From: Welwitschia mirabilis
Taxonomy: Eukaryota; Gnetophyta; Gnetopsida; Welwitschiales
DNA length: 64,000 nt
Direction of reading: 5' to 3'
NCBI GenBank assembly: GCA_051453625.1
Contig: JBOZIK010000001.1
Span: 120,225,590-120,289,589 of the forward strand
Positions 59,440 to 64,000 of the stretch are shown here, piece by piece. The position numbers were made by a program, and so were the translations under genes. Numbering within the stretch: position 1 is the first letter of the stretch; each line of letters opens with the position of its first letter. The notes beneath the pieces are model-generated. The model was not told where the DNA came from and did not search any database. It saw only the letters and a list, made by a program, of their open reading frames with translations.

Positions 59440-60560
59440 TTTAGATGTACTAGGTAGATTCTATAATGAAGGAATAATTATCATGAAGGAGAACCTTTGA
59501 ACTTCATCTAAATCTTGGTTGGAACAACTGTTATTGTCCTCTTCTACATTGTTTCATGTAGTAATGAATGAAGATGTCGCTAACTTTCTTTATTCTCTCT
59601 TATTATTTGAACACTCATTTGTCATGTATTCAAAGCCTTTACATGTATAACATTGGATTTCTTTCCCTTTGTCTCGATCTTTTCTAAACTTTTAATGACA
59701 TCTTTTTGTTCCTCCACTTAGCTCGTATTCTTTTTTTCTTCTATGTAAGAATTTCTTAAATCTTCTTAATAGTAGAAAAACTTCATCATCATCAAGACCT
59801 TCATCTGATTTCTTTAACCTGTACTTTTCTTGCACACATTTCAAAGAAATTCCTTTCTTTCTATATTTAGAAAATTTTAATTCATAATTTTGTAAATTAG
59901 TTGCAATTCTTTAAGAGCCATTATATTGATATTCTTTCTTTCTTTGATTATAGTGAACTTTTCTCAAATCTTTTTGGAAGGGATCTTAGCACTTTTCAAA
60001 CCAATTTTGCCTACTTCATTCATTTACCTAGACTTATCATGGAATTTACAATGTTTATAAGTTTGGTAAAGAATTCCTATAAAGTCTCCTCATCATTCAT
60101 ATAAATGTCTTTGAATTTAAAAATGAGCCTTTAGAGTTTGACCTGCTTGATAGTGGATGTTCCTTCATGTACAACTTCAATAATATCCCATGCTTCTTTT
60201 ACATGTTCATAGTTTACAATTCATTTAAACTCATTTGCACAAACTACACAAAAAATGGCATTAAGAGCATAGGTGTCTATGGCAGCTTTGGGATCTATCA
60301 GTGGGGGTCCATTGGTCTCGAGTTTTTAGAACTACAATGGTATTATTATGGAAATTGATTTTAGTCAGAGTAGGCATAGCATATCCATTGTAAATGACTT
60401 TTAAATGTCCACATCTAGGGATTTAAGAAAGATTCTTATTCAAGCTTTCTAATGCACATAGTTTGACCTATCAAACATGGGTGAATGACTAGTAGAAAAA
60501 GCATCTAAAGGGTTACTCATTTTTGGGTTCTAGAGTCTAGATCTATTAGGATCTTAACAC
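59440..60560 (-). pseudogene. Copia gag with zinc knuckle, decayed (element B)
   Basis: The zinc knuckle at 59611-59652 reads CYTCKGFEYMTNEC on the minus strand (CX2CX4HX4C with His to Tyr). Upstream are 'DEGLDDDEVFLLLRRFKKFL' (59750-59810) and 'ISLKCVQEKYRLKKS', the conserved segment before the knuckle in this family. Remnants of the gag core extend to about 60560 near the PBS. Stops are frequent. Confidence 0.75.
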
Positions 60561-60572
60561 AGACTTAATGAA

Positions 60573-60584
60573 GCTCTGATACTA
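60573..60584 (-). other. Primer-binding site of element B
   Basis: The minus strand reads TAGTATCAGAGC, the tRNA-iMet primer site with one G-to-A change at the second base, two bases from the LTR edge at 60587. Confidence 0.8.
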
Positions 60585-60586
60585 AA

Positions 60587-61204
60587 TGTATGATCAAGAA
60601 TCCTAAAGGAGGGGATGAATAGGATTTTAAAAAATTAATCATATAACTTTAGAAAAATGACTTTTCTTGAAATGAACACTAAAAACTTATGTAAAAAAAT
60701 TGAAACTATTCTAAAAAACTAAAGAACAAAAAGCATAGCAATACCAATAAGAAGCATATAAGATTTATAGTGATTCAGGAAATCTCCTACTACACTCTAA
60801 TGATTAGCTTCTATTCAAGCCTAATCCAAAACTCCATTAATATCTTTCCAAGTATTCTAGGTTCACCTGTAATCTTTATAAATGAACTTTTCTGAGGACT
60901 AGTCTCAACCTTTTTCAAGAAAATGAAGTGACGATAATAATGTGTTGAAATGCATAGGTTTGACATGGTTTTTGGCTGAAGAATAATATTAGTACATTAC
61001 TTGAGAATATGGTACAATTTAAAAGTATTCATTACAACTAACTTAACCAAGTATGCAAAGACACCAATAGTACTTTGTCCACATTTGGTCAGATAGGAGA
61101 TGCTAATAAGTACAATGAATGATTTCAAAAAGATTCAAAAGTGGTATAGTGATTTTACTATTGGCAAATATATAGTAAAAGAATTTTATGATTTTTACAA
61201 GTAA
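60587..61204 (-). mobile_element. 5' LTR of element B, partial
   Basis: It begins next to the PBS and is co-linear with the 3' LTR: 'ggggatgaataggatttt', 'aaacttatgtaaa', 'actaaagaacaaaaagca' and 'ggagatgctaataagta'. It breaks at a 100-N gap (61205-61304), after which the LTR does not resume, so the outer half is missing. Confidence 0.8.
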
Positions 61205-61304
61205 NNNNNNNNNNNNNNNNNNNNNNNNNNNNNNNNNNNNNNNNNNNNNNNNNNNNNNNNNNNNNNNNNNNNNNNNNNNNNNNNNNNNNNNNNNNNNNNN
61301 NNNN

Positions 61305-61600
61305 TTAAGAAATCAAATTATCCAATGTAGAGGCATTAATAACTTTTTTATCATACATATTATTTTCATTTTCATTATAAAAAATTATTATTACTTAATA
61401 TGAAATACTAATAAATTTATTAGTATACTAATGTAGATTATTTATAAATAATATTATATTATACTAATTAAAAAGTAAGTCTAAACAAAAAAATTATTAA
61501 TAAAAGTAATATATTTTATTGATTAATAAAATATAAATTACTAAAAATAATATATGTAAGAATAATTTTATTAATCAAAGCAATATATCTTGTTATATAC
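61305..61600. other. Extremely AT-rich spacer
   Basis: Almost only A and T, with palindromic-looking 'attaataaa' strings. No coding or element motif. It lies between the LTR B break and the start of the LINE. Confidence 0.5.
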
Positions 61601-61619
61601 TAACATAGTTAGGGGGAGA

Positions 61620-62672
61620 GAGCTAAGTGAAATCTCGGAGAGCAGAAGCGGCCTGGAGAAGGGGCAATGGTGATGGCAGCACAGAGAGACTACAAGGTGC
61701 TAGGGATTGGTATCGATTTGGTTTTGATAAGAGCTTATTTAAGTGAGGGGCATTTTTATTAGTTATTGCATTGTGGCATTTTTAGGATTTTTTTCTTACC
61801 AAGAGACTTTAACCTACAATGAAGAAAGTCAAGTTCTCCTGATACGGGAGTGCTCTAGTCCTAGATATAGATGGCGACGCATGTGTAGAAATCTAAAAAA
61901 GGTTTCAGTTCAGCCTCCTAGGTAGATTTGTTTCTTCTGGTCTAAGGCTAAGGTTAGACCTGATGAGGGACTCAATGGACACTAAGTGGATAAGGTCACT
62001 AAAGTAAAAGTTATTACTTTGTTGGATGGTCTAGATCTATTCTAGTTTAATAATGAAAAAGATAGACACAAAGTCATAGCTAACGCATGTGGTTATTTGG
62101 AGTAAAAGGGCTCACTTTAGCAAAATAGGCCCTCGGGACGTAATTATATCTAAGCCTTTTTTAGAGATTACTAATTTGGATAAGGATCCCTATGTTTTCA
62201 GTAAAGTTTTGGGATGAAGATCTTCTTAAGAAAATAGCCTCACAATTTGGGGACCTCATTAAGCTTGACAAAATAACAAAAAAGCAAACCCGGTTAGTGC
62301 TAGCTAGATTGTGTCTAAACAAAGTTGGAGAAAACAAAGGACATTCAATCCATAAGGGTTCACTTCAAATGGAGAGGATGTAATCTAAAAGTTAAGTATG
62401 AAAATTTACGGTCATCAGTGAAACCCATGGGAAATCAGGGCACCTCCCAAGTAGATGTCCAAAGATAGAAAAGACATGCTCCCACTATGGAAAAAAAGGA
62501 CGTCCAAGGAGGAATGCAATAAAAAAACTAGTAGACATGGGAGATAAGAAGGAGAAATGCACATTTTGTGGGAAAACAGAACATAAAACAGAAGCATGCT
62601 AGCACAAGAAGAAAAAGAAAGGGGTTCAAAGAAGCACAGTGGTATTCCCCAAAAAAGGGAAAGAAAAACCCT
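61620..62672 (+). pseudogene. L1-type LINE 5' region and ORF1 with zinc knuckles, decayed
   Basis: ORF1 proteins of plant L1 LINEs bind their RNA. A DUF4283-like N-terminal part reads 'FNNEKDRHKVIANACGYLE' (about 62048-62105), then 'VKFWDEDLLKKIASQFGDLI' (62201-62260) and 'TRLVLARLCLNKVGE' (about 62290). Three knuckles follow: 'GHLPSRC' (first two Cys lost), 'CSHYGKKGRPRRNA' (one of four ligands kept), and CTFCGKTEHKTEAC (62557-62598), a perfect CX2CX4HX4C. A stop follows the third, then Lys-rich sequence to a stop near 62670. The 5' end is not sharply defined; GC rises from about 61625. Confidence 0.75.
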
Positions 62673-62919
62673 AATACCAACCCATTTCAATCCTTATCCG
62701 TGAAAGGAGAAGAAGAATAGCAGCAACCAAAACAAGGAGAGAATAACATGTAATCAAACAAGGCACAACCAAGTGATATAAAGTAGCACGCTAAGGAGAG
62801 ACTGATAAATAGAATCCTAAGAGATAGGGAGACCATGGAGAATGTGGTAAATAATTCATAAGCCACAATAGATGAAACATTGAAGAAAGGATTGGTGGCA
62901 TCCAAGAAGGGGTAAAAAC

Positions 62920-64000
62920 CTACTTAATGGATTACCTTACTTGAAACTGCAGGGGCCTGTCAGATGTTCTATCTATCAACCAGCTCATAATTCGATGATT
63001 GAATATCGTTTCCAAAAGCAGTTCCCCCAATAAAAAATAGACCCTAATAGACATTGTTATTAAAAATAACATTAAGTTAGTTTTCTTCAAGAAACCAAAA
63101 TGAGTAACGATAAGGCAATGGGAAGATTCTAGCAGGTTGAAACCTTTTTGCCATAGGAGCATAAGGAAAATTAGGGGGGCTAATTATCTTAATAAAGAAG
63201 GAGGTTGAGCTAATCAATAAAGGACCTTACCATATTTTGATCTACTTCAAGGGGGAAGTTTAAGTTATCACAAACATTTAAAACCCCTAAGGTAACATGA
63301 AGAAGAATAAAAAATAGCATAACCTGCTCAATACCATTACAAATAAGAATAAATGGTTGGTTGCAGGAGATTTTAACCAATTTATTCCTAGATGGGAGAA
63401 ATCAAGTGGAAACAACTAGAATAATAAAGAAGCAAAAATCCTTAAGGAGTTCATGGTGCAAGATAACTTAACAGATATCCCAATCCTAAGATGCAAATAC
63501 ACCTAGTTGAACAAAAGATGAGGTAATAATCTAATCATGTCTAAGATCAATAAAATTTTGGCTAGAAGAGAAATACTTAACAACATATCAATAAAAGCCT
63601 ATGGCCTAAACAAAATAGCTTCGGATCACAGACCAATCAAGTTTCAGGTAGGGATGAAGTCACCCCCAAAATGTTCCTTTAAAATGGAAAGACTCTAGAT
63701 AGATAGAGAAGAAATAAGAAACATGATGGAGAGTATCTAACAAAAGTATATTAAAACTAGGCCATTCACGTTCTTGTATAAAAGCTTAAACATGCTAAAA
63801 GAACGTATGAAGCACTTGAAAAAAAAGGGATAATAAGAAATTTAACTCCCGAAAAGAGATTAAGAAGTAGCTCCAAAAGATCTAGACAAAGTAAAAGCAG
63901 GGAGGAGATCAAGATGACCTCAGACAGTGTATCTTCAAGAAATCTAAGAGATCATGACAGACAAAGAGCAATACTGAAAATAAAGATCTAAAATCTAAGG
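62920..64000 (+). pseudogene. L1-type LINE ORF2 endonuclease, decayed, runs off the window
   Basis: The apurinic-like endonuclease nicks the target DNA for target-primed reverse transcription. In order: NCRGL at 62945 (the preceding Trp codon is TGA), FLQETKM (63082-63102, frame-shifted), AGDFNQFIPRWEK (63363-63401), 'EFMVQDNLTDIPILRCKYT' (about 63450-63505) and SDHRPIKF (63621-63644). All hallmark blocks (N, E, D/N, D-H) survive in the right order, but stops and frameshifts separate them. The reverse transcriptase would lie past 64000. Confidence 0.85.

Noticed and set aside
1-64000. CRISPR arrays, tRNA or rRNA genes, bacterial operons
   Set aside because: No regularly spaced short palindromic repeats, cloverleaf sequences or rRNA-like segments were seen; all coding traces are eukaryotic retroelements or the ACB exon.

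Overview
The window is eukaryotic, almost certainly plant nuclear DNA. It is AT-rich and almost wholly made of decayed LTR retrotransposons. Primer-binding sites complementary to plant initiator tRNA-Met (TGGTATCAGAGC type), plant Ty1/copia gag-pol motifs, an L1-type plant LINE and one plant-like host exon all agree. I cannot tell a monocot, another angiosperm or a gymnosperm from sequence alone. There are 22 runs of N. Most of those that are exactly 100 N are flanked by direct, diverged duplicates of the same sequence, so parts of the layout may be assembly joins rather than chromosome structure.

Layout from left to right. 1-1203: unassigned DNA with an LTR-like, TATA-containing segment. 2225-5825: 3' half of a plus-strand copia element ('C': RT/RNase H, polypurine tracts, start of the 3' LTR). 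6721-8392: a solo LTR of the same family, with a near-perfect 5-bp target duplication and a nearby empty-site copy of the target. 8.9-12.4 kb: nothing recognisable. 12361-18863: minus-strand copia element 'D' (RNase H, RT, IN, protease, gag, PBS, 5' LTR). 18.9-22.5 kb: unassigned, with a large gap. 22531-29564: plus-strand Tork/Tnt1-like copia element 'A' with 5' LTR, exact PBS, gag, protease, IN, RT, RNase H, a 3' LTR, and a second RT-RNase H-LTR copy beyond a gap.

29.6-37.9 kb is the most gene-like stretch. Its anchor is a minus-strand exon encoding an acyl-CoA-binding (ACB) domain (37303-37742), ending at a GTGAGT donor. Downstream on that strand, probably in its introns, lie old copia fragments (LTRs at 32006-32414 and 34807-35286, RT at 36180-36720) and a phase-compatible candidate second exon near 34.0-34.2 kb.

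39574-48839: minus-strand LTR element 'E' with 1.6-1.7 kb LTRs carrying an 82-bp tandem array, gag, an extra 3' ORF and no visible pol. 50395-61204: minus-strand copia element 'B' with a 1.4 kb 3' LTR, an extra 3' ORF with an acidic tail, RNase H, RT, IN, protease, gag, PBS and a partial 5' LTR. About 61.6 kb to the window end: a decayed L1-type LINE (ORF1 with zinc knuckles, ORF2 endonuclease).

All element coding regions carry stops and frameshifts, so none looks able to move on its own. I found no CRISPR, operon or bacterial feature and no convincing new system. The points most worth checking are the host ACB gene and its possible tail-anchor exon, the extra 3' ORFs in two copia elements, the filled/empty solo-LTR pair, and the gap-flanking duplications.
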